From Brevundimonas sp. NIBR10 (GTDB taxonomy: Bacteria > Pseudomonadota > Alphaproteobacteria > Caulobacterales > Caulobacteraceae), in NCBI RefSeq assembly GCF_027912515.1, contig NZ_CP115464.1, forward strand, positions 3,511,501 to 3,575,500: a DNA stretch of 64,000 nt. Reading direction: 5' to 3'. This document shows, one piece after another, positions 1 to 7,997 of the stretch; within the stretch, counting starts at the first letter, position 1, and each line of letters opens with the position of its first letter. A model generated the notes under the pieces. The model was not told the DNA's origin, did no database searches, and was given only the letters and a program-made list of their open reading frames with translations. The position numbers were made by a program, and so were the translations under genes.

Positions 1-701
1 ACGTCGGCATGACCTATGAGCCCGCCCTGGCCGACGGCACCATGGCGGGGGCCCGCAAGGGCAGCGGCAACTACCACCTGATCGTCGCCGGCCGCGCCGC
101 CCACGCCGGCCGCGCCTTCCATGAAGGGGCCAACGCCATAGCCGGCGCCGCCATCATCGCCTCAGCCCTGCATGCCCTGAACGGCCGCCGCGACGGCGTC
201 ACCATCAATGTCGCCAAGATCAGCGGCGGAGGGGCCCTCAACGTCGTCGCCGACAATGCCGTGGTCCGCTTCAACGTCCGCGTCCCCGATGCGCAATCCG
301 CCGCCTGGATCACCGACGCCGTCGCCGAGATCGTCGCCTCGCCGCCGTTCGAGGGCCTGACGCTGGACCTGCACGGCGGCATGACCCGTGCGCCAAAACC
401 CATGGATGCGTCGCAAACCGCCCTGTTCGAGGCCGTCCGCCAGACCGGTGCCCTGCTCGGCCAGCCCATCGCCTGGACGCCCTCTGGCGGCGTCTGCGAG
501 GGCAACAACCTGCACGCCGCAGGCCTGCCCAACATCGACACCCTCGGCGTCCGGGGCGGCGACATCCACTCGGACCAGGAGTTCGCCTGGCCCGACAGCT
601 TCGTCGAACGCGCCCAGCTCTCGGCCCTGATCCTGTGCAAACTGGCCACCGGCGAGATCGACGCCCACGAACTGAAGCGCCTGCGTCTGGAGACGATGTA
701 G
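1..701 (+). CDS. M20-family metallohydrolase, 3' part (start outside window)
   Basis: The reading frame is open to the window edge, so the N-terminal metal-binding half is missing. What is visible is the M20 dimerisation domain (AHAGRAFHEGANAI, then a beta-strand containing NVVADNAVVRFNVRV) and the C-terminal part of the catalytic domain (TPSGGVCEGNNLHAAGLPN, then GGDIHSDQEF with the usual late metal-ligand His). Family members are zinc-dependent deacylases or carboxypeptidases (ArgE, DapE and CPG2 types). The stop codon is followed directly by the astA start codon, so it is part of the arginine succinyltransferase operon. By context it may remove succinate from N-succinylglutamate in place of AstE; that is inference. 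The family call is firm, the substrate is not. Confidence 0.85.
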   Translation, partial: VGMTYEPALADGTMAGARKGSGNYHLIVAGRAAHAGRAFHEGANAIAGAAIIASALHALNGRRDGVTINVAKISGGGALNVVADNAVVRFNVRVPDAQSAAWITDAVAEIVASPPFEGLTLDLHGGMTRAPKPMDASQTALFEAVRQTGALLGQPIAWTPSGGVCEGNNLHAAGLPNIDTLGVRGGDIHSDQEFAWPDSFVERAQLSALILCKLATGEIDAHELKRLRLETM

Positions 702-1709
702 ATGCTCGTCGTCCGCCCCGCCGGCCCCGCCGACCTCGACCATCTGCTGGAGCTCGCCATCCTGTCGGGCCCCGGCTTCACCAGCCTGCCCGAAGACCCG
801 GACCAACTGACCGAACGCCTGGACCTCAGCCGCGACAGCTTCACCGGCAGCCTCCCGCCCCAGGAGCGCTGGTACACATTGATGCTCGAGGAGAGCGACA
901 CAGGCGACGTCGATGGCATCGGCAGCGTCAAGGCGGCGGTCGGCCTGAAGCGCCCCTTCTTCTCCTACCGCGTCGTCAACAACGCCTCGTCCTCGCCCTC
1001 GCTGGACATCAAGATCGAGCACCAGACCCTGGTCCTGGTCAACGAATGCACCGGCTGGTCCGAGGTCGGCTCCCTGTTCCTCAAGGCCGACCGTCGCAAG
1101 GGCGGCGCCGGACGCCTGCTGTCCCAGTCGCGCTACATGCTGATCGGCGCCGAGCCCGAACTGTTCGCCGAGACCGTCCTGGCCGAGCTGCGCGGCGTCT
1201 TCACCCCCGACGGGGCCTGCCCCTTCTGGGACCATGTGGCCCACAAATTCTTTCCGATGGAGTTCGATCAGGCCGACATGATGACCGGCTCCACCGACAA
1301 GCAATTCATCCTCGACCTCGCCCCCCGTCACCCCATCTATGTGAACCTGTTGCCGGAAGCCGCCCGCGCCGTGATCGGCAAGGTCCATCCGCAGGGCGTC
1401 CCGGCCATGGCCCTGCTGGAGAGCGAGGGCTTCCGCCCCAACGGCCTCGTCGACATCTTCGACGCCGGTCCGACCGTCAGTTGCCCCCGCGACCATATCC
1501 GCACCGTCCGCGACGCCCGCCGCATGACCGTCGCCGTCGCCCCAGAGGTCGAGGCCGAACTGCCGTCGCTGATCTCCACCGACCGCGTCGAGGCGTTCCG
1601 CGCCGTCCGCCAGCGCGCTTCGCTGGACGGCGAAACCGCCACCCTCTCGGCCGAAACCGCCGACGCCCTGAAGGTCCGCGCGGGCGACACCGTGCGGATC
1701 AAGGCCTGA
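702..1709 (+). CDS. astA: Arginine N-succinyltransferase
   Basis: First enzyme of the AST pathway: it transfers succinyl from succinyl-CoA to the alpha-amino group of arginine in the cytoplasm. The 335-residue product has the usual AstA length. It starts with the GNAT-like segment MLVVRPAGPADLDHLLELA and carries the family-typical stretches GIGSVKAAVGLKRPFFSYR, TGWSEVGSLFLKADRRKGG and the CPFWDHVAHKFFPMEF region. The start codon abuts the stop of the M20 hydrolase gene, and astD follows after 8 bases, so the genes are almost certainly cotranscribed. Most organisms with AST have one AstA subunit, as here; no AruF/AruG pair is seen. Confidence 0.95.
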   Translation: MLVVRPAGPADLDHLLELAILSGPGFTSLPEDPDQLTERLDLSRDSFTGSLPPQERWYTLMLEESDTGDVDGIGSVKAAVGLKRPFFSYRVVNNASSSPSLDIKIEHQTLVLVNECTGWSEVGSLFLKADRRKGGAGRLLSQSRYMLIGAEPELFAETVLAELRGVFTPDGACPFWDHVAHKFFPMEFDQADMMTGSTDKQFILDLAPRHPIYVNLLPEAARAVIGKVHPQGVPAMALLESEGFRPNGLVDIFDAGPTVSCPRDHIRTVRDARRMTVAVAPEVEAELPSLISTDRVEAFRAVRQRASLDGETATLSAETADALKVRAGDTVRIKA

Positions 1710-1717
1710 GTATTCCC

Positions 1718-3133
1718 ATGACCCAGTTCACCTCCACCAACCCCGCCACCGGCGAGACGGTCTGGGAAGGCTCCGCCGCCTCTCCCGTCGAAACCGCTGG
1801 CGCCGTCGAGGCCGCCCGCGCCGCCTTCCCCGCCTGGGCCGATCGCCCGCGTCAGGACCGCATCGACGCGATGAAACGCTATCAGGCCGCCCTCAAGGCC
1901 CGCGCGCCCGGGATCGCCGAAGCTATCAGTCGCGAGACCGGCAAGGCCCTCTGGGAGACCACCGCCGAACTCGGCTCCATGGCGGGTAAGGTCGACATCT
2001 CGATCCGCGCCTATGACGAACGCACCGGCGAGCGCACGACCCAGACCGGGTTCGGTTTGGCCACCCTGCGTCACCGCCCGCACGGGGTGGCGGCGGTGCT
2101 GGGCCCGTTCAACTTCCCCGGCCACCTGCCCAACGGCCATATTGTCCCGGCGCTTCTGGCAGGCGACACCGTCGTCTTCAAACCGTCCGAAGAGACGCCC
2201 CACACCGGCCAACTGATGGCCGAATGCCTGGCCGAGGCCGACCTGCCCGGCGGCGTGTTCAACATCATCCAGGGCGGCCGAGACACCGGCGCCGCCCTGC
2301 TGGACCAGCCGATCGACGCCCTGATGTTCACGGGGTCGGGCGCGGCCGGGGCTCATTTCCGGAGGAAGTTCGCCGACAACCCCCACGTCATCCTCGCCCT
2401 CGAACTGGGCGGCAACAACCCGCTGGTCGTCTGGGATGCGGCGGATGCGCAAGCGGTCGCCGGCCTCGTCGTCCAGTCCGCCTTCGTCACCACCGGCCAG
2501 CGGTGCAGTTGCGCCCGTCGCCTGATCCTGCCCGAAGGCCCGGCCGGAGACGCCGTGATCGAGGCCGTCAACGCCATGGTCGAGCGGCTGATCTTCGCCC
2601 CCTGGAACCAGACTCCGGAGCCTTACGCCGGTCCCCTGATCTCGCCGCGCGCAGCCGCCACCGCCCTGTCCGCCCTTCAGCAACGCATCGACCTCGGCGC
2701 GAAAGTCATCCGCCCCTCCGGCCCCATCGACGGTCTGTCAGCGGCCTTCGTCCGTCCCGCCATCATCGACGTGACGGGGGTGGACGTCCCCGACGAGGAG
2801 ATTTTCGCCCCCTTCCTGTCGATCACCCGCGTCCCGACCTTCGAGGCGGCGATCGCCGCCGCCAACGCCACCCGCTACGGCCTGTCCGCCGGTCTGGTCA
2901 GCGACGACCCAGCCAACTGGAACCGTTTCATCCGCCGCATCCGGGCCGGTGTCGTCAACTTCAACCGCCCCACCACGGGCGCGGCCGGCGACATGCCCTT
3001 CGGCGGTCTCGGCGACAGCGGCAACCACCGCCCCAGCGCCTGGTACGCCGCCGACTACTGCGCCTATCCGGTGGCCAGTTTCGAGGCTGGATCGTTGAAG
3101 AACATCGAGGGCGAGATGCGGGGGCTGAAGTGA
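1718..3133 (+). CDS. astD: N-succinylglutamate 5-semialdehyde dehydrogenase
   Basis: NAD-dependent oxidation of succinylglutamate semialdehyde to succinylglutamate, the fourth AST step. The 471-residue product is a full-length aldehyde dehydrogenase. It has the N-terminal FTSTNPATGETVWEG, the AstD-characteristic GPFNFPGHLPNGHIVPALL, the nucleotide-binding FTGSGAAG, the general-base Glu in LELGGNNP, and the catalytic Cys at about residue 263 in GQRCSCARRL. The frame is open much further upstream, but the ATG at 1718, eight bases after the astA stop, gives the family N-terminus. A palindromic repeat lies between this gene and astB. Confidence 0.95.
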   Translation: MTQFTSTNPATGETVWEGSAASPVETAGAVEAARAAFPAWADRPRQDRIDAMKRYQAALKARAPGIAEAISRETGKALWETTAELGSMAGKVDISIRAYDERTGERTTQTGFGLATLRHRPHGVAAVLGPFNFPGHLPNGHIVPALLAGDTVVFKPSEETPHTGQLMAECLAEADLPGGVFNIIQGGRDTGAALLDQPIDALMFTGSGAAGAHFRRKFADNPHVILALELGGNNPLVVWDAADAQAVAGLVVQSAFVTTGQRCSCARRLILPEGPAGDAVIEAVNAMVERLIFAPWNQTPEPYAGPLISPRAAATALSALQQRIDLGAKVIRPSGPIDGLSAAFVRPAIIDVTGVDVPDEEIFAPFLSITRVPTFEAAIAAANATRYGLSAGLVSDDPANWNRFIRRIRAGVVNFNRPTTGAAGDMPFGGLGDSGNHRPSAWYAADYCAYPVASFEAGSLKNIEGEMRGLK

Positions 3134-3144
3134 GGGCGTCTTCA

Positions 3145-3309
3145 TTCTTCCCCCGCCCTTCGCGGGGGAAGTGGCCCGGCGTCGAGCGTAGCGAGACCAG
3201 GGTCGATGGGGGAATTTCGAGTTTCGTGCGCCGGACAAACTGCCCCCATCGTCACTGGATCGGCTGCGCCGATCGACGTGACACTTCCCCCGCTGCGCGG
3301 GAGAAGAAA
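3145..3309. repeat. REPIN-like palindromic repeat, type A, copy 1
   Basis: About 165 bases of intergenic DNA between astD and astB made of two inverted arms. The outer ends are CTTCCCCCGC-type hairpins (ccccgcccttcgcgggg at the left, ccccgctgcgcgggag at the right). The inner arms read gtggcccggcgtcgagcg and, less well matched on the right side, the complement. Bases 3171-3240 match 6401-6470 of copy 2 with a single difference. In an mRNA it could fold into a long stem between astD and astB. Confidence 0.8.
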
Positions 3310-3311
3310 GC

Positions 3312-4643
3312 GTGACAGCCGTCGAAGCCAACGCCGACGGCCTGATCGGCCCGACCCATTCCTATGCCGGCCTGTCCCCCGGCAATCTCGCCTCCGGCCG
3401 AAACAAGGGCGATGCCTCCAACCCCCGAGCCGCCGTCCTGCAAGGCCTGCAGAAGATGAAGCGGCTCGCCGACCTCGGCCTGCCCCAGTTCGTCCTGCCG
3501 CCGCACGAACGGCCCGATATCCCCTTCCTGCGCACCCTCGGCTTCACAGGCTCCGACGCCCGGGCGCTGGAACAGGCCTGGAAGGACGCCCCCGCCTTCG
3601 CCGCCGCCGCCTGTTCGGCCAGCCCGATGTGGGCCGCCAATGCCGCGACCGTGACGCCCAGCGCGGACAGCGCCGACGGCCGCGTCCACTTCACCCCCGC
3701 CAACCTCGTCACCAACCTGCACAGGTCGCTGGAGCACGCCCAGACGAAGCGGTCGCTTCAGGCCCTGTTCCAGCATCCCGACCACCACGCCGTCCACGAC
3801 GCCCTGCCGTCCGTGGCCCATCTCGCCGACGAGGGCGCCGCCAATCACGTCCGCCTGTGCGCCGATCACGGCGAGCCCGGCGTCAACCTTCTTGTCTGGG
3901 GCCGCGACGCGTTTCAAGCCTGGGACGGCCCCTTCCCGGCCCGCCAGACGCGCCAGGCCAGCGAGGCCGTCGCCCGGCGCCATGGCGCGTCGGGCGTCGT
4001 GCTGGCCCAGCAGTCCCGCGCCGCCATCGCGGGCGGCACCTTCCACAACGACGTCGTCTGCGTCGGCGCGCTCGACACCCTGTTTCACCATGACCTCGCC
4101 TTCGAGGACACGGCCGCCACCCACGCCGCCATCCGCGCGGCCGCACAGGGGTTCGAGCCGATCTTCGTCCAGGTCTCCTCCGCCGACCTGCCGCTGGCCG
4201 ACGCCATCTCCAGCTATCTGTTCAACTCCATGCTGGTGCGGCTGCCCGGCGAGGATCGCCTGACCCTGATCTGCCCGGTCGAAACGCAGGAAAACCCCCG
4301 CGCCCACGCCGTGGCCCAGTCCCTGGCGGCCTCCAACGGATCGATCGGTCGGGTCGAATATGTCGATGTGCGCCAGTCGATGCGCAACGGCGGTGGCCCG
4401 GCCTGCCTGCGTCTGCGCGTCGTCCTGACCGAGGCCGAGCTCGACGCAGTCTACGACCCCATGCGGATGAACGACGAACTGTTCGGCGTCCTGAACGACT
4501 GGGCCGGCGAACACTACCGCGACCGCCTGACTGCCGCCGATCTCGCCGATCCCGCCCTGCTGGTCGAGACGCGATCAGCGCTGGACAGCCTGACCGCCAT
4601 CCTCGACCTTGGCGGTTCCTTCTATCCGTTCCAGCGGACCTGA
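3312..4643 (+). CDS. astB: N-succinylarginine dihydrolase
   Basis: Second AST enzyme: hydrolyses N2-succinylarginine to succinylornithine, two ammonia and CO2. The 443-residue product has normal family length and belongs to the guanidino-group-modifying superfamily. Visible family segments are ADGLIGPTHSYAGLSPGN and SGRNKGDASNPRAAVLQGL at the N-terminus, SPMWAANAATVTPSAD, HFTPANLVTNLHRSLEH, the catalytic-loop region AGGTFHNDVVCVG, and MRNGGGPACLRLRVVL near the C-terminus with the active-site Cys. The start is GTG at 3312, immediately after the repeat; the ACE residues NADGLIGPTH follow within 7 codons, which fixes the start. Confidence 0.95.
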   Translation: MTAVEANADGLIGPTHSYAGLSPGNLASGRNKGDASNPRAAVLQGLQKMKRLADLGLPQFVLPPHERPDIPFLRTLGFTGSDARALEQAWKDAPAFAAAACSASPMWAANAATVTPSADSADGRVHFTPANLVTNLHRSLEHAQTKRSLQALFQHPDHHAVHDALPSVAHLADEGAANHVRLCADHGEPGVNLLVWGRDAFQAWDGPFPARQTRQASEAVARRHGASGVVLAQQSRAAIAGGTFHNDVVCVGALDTLFHHDLAFEDTAATHAAIRAAAQGFEPIFVQVSSADLPLADAISSYLFNSMLVRLPGEDRLTLICPVETQENPRAHAVAQSLAASNGSIGRVEYVDVRQSMRNGGGPACLRLRVVLTEAELDAVYDPMRMNDELFGVLNDWAGEHYRDRLTAADLADPALLVETRSALDSLTAILDLGGSFYPFQRT

Positions 4644-4647
4644 GCCG

Positions 4648-5082
4648 ATGGCGTCCAACCCAATCCTCGTCACGGGAGGCCTGCTCAGCGCGGCGGCCTC
4701 GGTCCTGCACCTCGCCGTCATCATCGGCGGCCCGGCCTGGTACCGGTTCTTCGGCGCGGGCGAAGGCATGGCGCGGATGGCCGAGCGCGGCGACTGGAGA
4801 GCCGCCGCCATCACCGTCGGTATCGCGGGTGTACTGGCGCTCTGGGCCGCCTACGCCTTTTCCGGCGCGGGTCTGATCGCCCGCCTGCCCCTGCTCAGGA
4901 CGGGGCTGGTGGTCATTTCAGCGATCTATCTGGTGCGCGGCCTGCTGCTGATTCCTGCGCTGCTCATCAATCAGGGCGGCGTCCAGCCCTTCATCCTGTG
5001 GAGCTCCCTGATCGTGCTGGTTTATGGCCTGGCCTACGCGGTCGGGACCTGGATCGCCTGGCCGGGACTGTCCACGCGATGA
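4648..5082 (+). CDS. Small four-helix membrane protein, function unknown
   Basis: Predicted 144-residue protein with four hydrophobic segments (about residues 7-28, 52-72, 82-102 and 115-137) and short polar loops; the first loop is Arg/Glu rich (FFGAGEGMARMAERGDW). I do not recognise a characterised family. The ATG at 4648 lies 4 bases after the astB stop, and the gene overlaps the next start by 4 bases (ATGA), so it sits inside the ast-permease transcription unit. A role linked to the permease or to arginine catabolism is only suggested by position. Confidence 0.8.
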   Translation: MASNPILVTGGLLSAAASVLHLAVIIGGPAWYRFFGAGEGMARMAERGDWRAAAITVGIAGVLALWAAYAFSGAGLIARLPLLRTGLVVISAIYLVRGLLLIPALLINQGGVQPFILWSSLIVLVYGLAYAVGTWIAWPGLSTR

Positions 5083-6368
5083 CCGACGCACCCATGACCC
5101 CCGCCCGTCGCCTGCGCAACATCGTCGGGGGGTCGGCGGGCAATCTGGTCGAGTGGTTCGACTGGTACGCCTATGCGGCCTTCACCTTGTATTTCGCGCC
5201 GCTGTTCTTCCCGGCGGCCAACGATACCGCCGAACTGCTTCAGGCGGCGGCCGTCTTCGCCGTCGGCTTCCTGATGCGCCCGATCGGGGCCTGGATCATG
5301 GGGGTCTATGCCGACCGCAAGGGGCGCAAGGCGGGACTGACCCTGTCGGTGACCCTGATGTGTACCGGCTCGCTGATCATCGCCTGCACCCCCACCTATG
5401 CGACCATCGGCCTCCTCGCGCCAGGCCTGCTGCTGCTGGCGCGGATGCTTCAGGGCCTGAGCGTCGGCGGCGAGTACGGGTCGTCGGCCACCTATCTGTC
5501 GGAGATGGCCACGGCGAAGCATCGCGGCTTCTGGTCCAGCTTCCAGTACGTCACCCTGATCTCGGGCCAGCTGCTGTCGCTCGCCCTGCTGATCCTGCTC
5601 CAGAACACCCTGACCGAGGCTCAGCTGTCGAGCTGGGGCTGGCGCGTGCCGTTCTTCGTGGGCGCGGGCCTGGCCGTGGTGGTCTTCTGGCTGCGGCGTC
5701 GGCTGGACGAAACCTCGGCCTTCGTCGCCGAGGACACGCAGAAAGCCCCGCGATCCAGCGCCCTGCTGCTGATCCTGAAACACCCGAAGGAGGCCCTGCT
5801 GGTCATGGGCCTGACCGCCGGGGGCACCCTCGCCTTCTACACCTACACCACCTACCTGCAGAAATTCCTGACCAATACGGCCGGCTTTCCCAAGGCCACG
5901 GCGACCGAGATCAGCGCCGCCGCCCTGTTCGTCTTCATGCTGATCCAGCCCGCCGTCGGGGCCCTGTCGGACCGGATCGGCAGGAAGCCCGTGATGATCG
6001 CCTTCGGGGTGCTGGGGGTCCTCTGCACCGTTCCGATCATGACCACCCTGGCGACCACGACCAACCCCCTGACGGCCTTTGCCCTGTCGCTGGCGGCCCT
6101 GGTGATCGTCTCGGGCTATACGGCGATCAACGCCGTGGTGAAGGCCGAGCTGTTCCCCGCCCACATCCGCGCCCTGGGCGTCGCCCTGCCCTATGCCATC
6201 GCCAATGCGGTGTTCGGCGGCACGGCCGAGTACGTGGCCCTCAAGTTCAAGCTGGAGGGGATCGAGAGCGCCTATTTCTGGTACGTCACGGCGATGATCG
6301 GGGTGTCATTGCTCGTGTTCGTGTTCATGCGAGACACCAAGCGCAGGAGCCTGATCGTCCACGACTGA
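5079..6368 (+). CDS. MFS transporter, metabolite:H+ symporter (alpha-ketoglutarate permease type)
   Basis: A 429-residue, 12-helix major facilitator of the MHS subfamily (KgtP/ProP/ShiA group). Diagnostic features are the N-terminal GGSAGNLVEWFDWYAYA, the loop 2-3 motif GVYADRKGRKAGL, LQGLSVGGEYGSSATYLSE in helix 4, and the second-half repeat GALSDRIGRKPVMIAFG. The N-terminus most resembles dicarboxylate/2-oxoglutarate permeases, which fits the position behind an operon that produces glutamate and succinate, but the exact substrate cannot be read from sequence. Start ATG at 5079 overlaps the upstream stop. The gene converges with phhA across a palindromic repeat. Confidence 0.88.
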   Translation: MTDAPMTPARRLRNIVGGSAGNLVEWFDWYAYAAFTLYFAPLFFPAANDTAELLQAAAVFAVGFLMRPIGAWIMGVYADRKGRKAGLTLSVTLMCTGSLIIACTPTYATIGLLAPGLLLLARMLQGLSVGGEYGSSATYLSEMATAKHRGFWSSFQYVTLISGQLLSLALLILLQNTLTEAQLSSWGWRVPFFVGAGLAVVVFWLRRRLDETSAFVAEDTQKAPRSSALLLILKHPKEALLVMGLTAGGTLAFYTYTTYLQKFLTNTAGFPKATATEISAAALFVFMLIQPAVGALSDRIGRKPVMIAFGVLGVLCTVPIMTTLATTTNPLTAFALSLAALVIVSGYTAINAVVKAELFPAHIRALGVALPYAIANAVFGGTAEYVALKFKLEGIESAYFWYVTAMIGVSLLVFVFMRDTKRRSLIVHD

Positions 6369-6375
6369 GCACCAC

Positions 6376-6573
6376 TCTTCCCCCGATCGTCACAGGGGAA
6401 GTGGCCCGGCGTCGAGCGTAGCGAGACAAGGGTCGATGGGGGAATTTCGAGTTTCGTGCGCCGGACAAACGGCCCCCATCGTCGCTGCCTTCGCTTCGCT
6501 CAGGGACGCGACCGTCGTCCGATCGGCTTCGCCGCTCGTTCCTCCACCCCCGCTTCGCGGGAGACGAAGGGGG
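6376..6573. repeat. REPIN-like palindromic repeat, type A, copy 2
   Basis: Longer copy (about 198 bases) of the type A repeat, filling the space between the convergent permease and phhA genes and ending at the phhA stop. Bases 6401-6470 are identical to 3171-3240 except for one base. The right half is diverged and carries an extra segment (cttcgcttcgctcagggac), and the left hairpin is degraded (ccccgatcgtcacagggg). It probably folds into a stem in transcripts from both sides. Confidence 0.75.
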
Positions 6574-7449
6574 TCACGCCGCGAACCGCCCGCCCCGCGC
6601 CGCATAGGTCTGCGTCCCCCGTGTCAGCACCCGGTCACCTGGCAACACCGCGTCCACGGCGATCTCCGGTGCCCCCCGCAACCGGTCATAGATCGGCGCG
6701 AAGTCCTGGAGGGTCGCCGCCTTCAGCGCCTCGATGGAGGGTACGACGAAATAGACCTGCTGGAAGTCGTCGATCCGGTAAAGGGTCCGCATCACCCGCT
6801 CCAGGTCGAACGCGATCCGGTTGGGTGAGACGTCTTCCAGCGCGAACACGCTCTCGGTGGCAGACGACACGATCCCGGCACCATAGATGCGCAGGCCCTC
6901 GGCACTCTCCATCAGCCCGAACTCGACTGTGTACCAGTACAGCCGCGCCAGCTGGTCCAGCACCCCCAGACCCGCCGCCCTCTGACCGCCGAGGCCGTAA
7001 GCCTGCATGTAATCGGCGAAATCGGGGTCGGTCAGCATCGGCACATGGCCGAAGACATCGTGGAAGATGTCCGGCTCTTGCAGGTAATCCAGCTGGTCGG
7101 GCTTCCGGATGAACTGGCCCGAGACGAAGCGGCGGTTGGCCAGGTGATCGAAGAAGACGTCATCCGGCACCAGGCCGGGCACGCAATGCACGGTCCACCC
7201 GGTCAGGGCCTCGAGCTTGGGATTGATCACCGCGAAGTCGGGGATGCCGCCGGTGTTCAGATCCAGGGCCTTGAGTCCGTTCAGGAAGGCGTCGGACGCC
7301 CGGCCCGGCAGGATCTTCATCTGGCGGGCGTACAGGGTGTCCCAGGTGTCGTGCTCGACCTGGGTATAGGCGCGCCAGTTCTGGCTGATGGTCCAGTCGG
7401 CGGCGGCGCCCGGCGGGGGCTCGGCGAAGACGTGCTCGAAATCGGACAT
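6574..7449 (-). CDS. phhA: Phenylalanine-4-hydroxylase
   Basis: Converts phenylalanine to tyrosine with O2 and tetrahydropterin. The 291-residue product matches the monomeric bacterial enzyme. The iron ligands are visible as His130 and His135 in PDIFHDVFGHVP and Glu176 in YWYTVEFGLM. Other family segments are VHCVPGLVP and RRFVSGQFIRKPDQLDYLQEPD. I chose the ATG at 7449: an AAGGAG lies ten bases upstream of it, whereas the in-frame GTG at 7458 would be only one base from that site. Single gene, convergent with the permease. Confidence 0.95.
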   Translation of the reverse strand: MSDFEHVFAEPPPGAAADWTISQNWRAYTQVEHDTWDTLYARQMKILPGRASDAFLNGLKALDLNTGGIPDFAVINPKLEALTGWTVHCVPGLVPDDVFFDHLANRRFVSGQFIRKPDQLDYLQEPDIFHDVFGHVPMLTDPDFADYMQAYGLGGQRAAGLGVLDQLARLYWYTVEFGLMESAEGLRIYGAGIVSSATESVFALEDVSPNRIAFDLERVMRTLYRIDDFQQVYFVVPSIEALKAATLQDFAPIYDRLRGAPEIAVDAVLPGDRVLTRGTQTYAARGGRFAA

Positions 7450-7518
7450 GGGGATCACGCTCCTTGGCCGGTCAATCTAGGCCGACCGCCAGCGCTTCGC
7501 CAGAGCGTCGGTTCGACT

Positions 7519-7848
7519 TCAGTGAATCGGCTGCATCCGGGGCGCGCGATGGCCCTGATCGTCCAGGGTGAACCATTTGGCTTGGTCCGCCGGCGACAGT
7601 TCGGACAGTTCGGTCTCGTGCTCCAGCAAGTCCTCGGCGGCATAGACCAGAAAGCCCGCATCCTCGCCCATGGCCAGCACTCGGTAGAAGGGCTGGTCGC
7701 GCAGGTCGGGGCCGGGCTGGCCGTCGGGACCGCCATAAACGGCGTCGACGTCGACGATCACGCCGCGAAACGCCGCTTCCTTGTGGCGGACGATCTGGCC
7801 GAGACCGAACCGGGCGGTGCGGGTCATCTCTGTGGAGGACTGGGTCAT
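7519..7848 (-). CDS. hspQ: Heat shock protein HspQ / hemimethylated-DNA-binding (YccV-like)
   Basis: A 109-residue protein with the YccV-like fold: FGLGQIVRHKEAAFRGVIVDVDAVYG at the N-terminus, then QPFYRVLAMGEDAGFLVYAAEDLLEHE. HspQ proteins modulate Lon proteolysis and were first described as hemimethylated-DNA binders. The ATG at 7848 has a weak ribosome-binding site; the ATG at 7827 is an alternative and would begin right at the domain (MTRTARFG). It is separated from phhA by about 70 bases and may share its promoter. Confidence 0.88.
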   Translation of the reverse strand: MTQSSTEMTRTARFGLGQIVRHKEAAFRGVIVDVDAVYGGPDGQPGPDLRDQPFYRVLAMGEDAGFLVYAAEDLLEHETELSELSPADQAKWFTLDDQGHRAPRMQPIH

Positions 7849-7997
7849 GACAGGAAAACTACGTGACCGACCCTGAGCGGGATGCTGGCCTCCTTGTTCA
7901 TCTGGCTGTCATATCGGCTTGTGACGAGTGGCAGGCCGGGTCTAGGTTGCGCGGGACGGGTGCCCTCAACGGTTGCGCCCACTTGAAAGCTCGGCCC

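Noticed and set aside
162-1496. Minus-strand open frame of 444 codons opposite the M20 and astA genes
   Set aside because: No recognisable domain, biased composition, spans two real genes and their junction.
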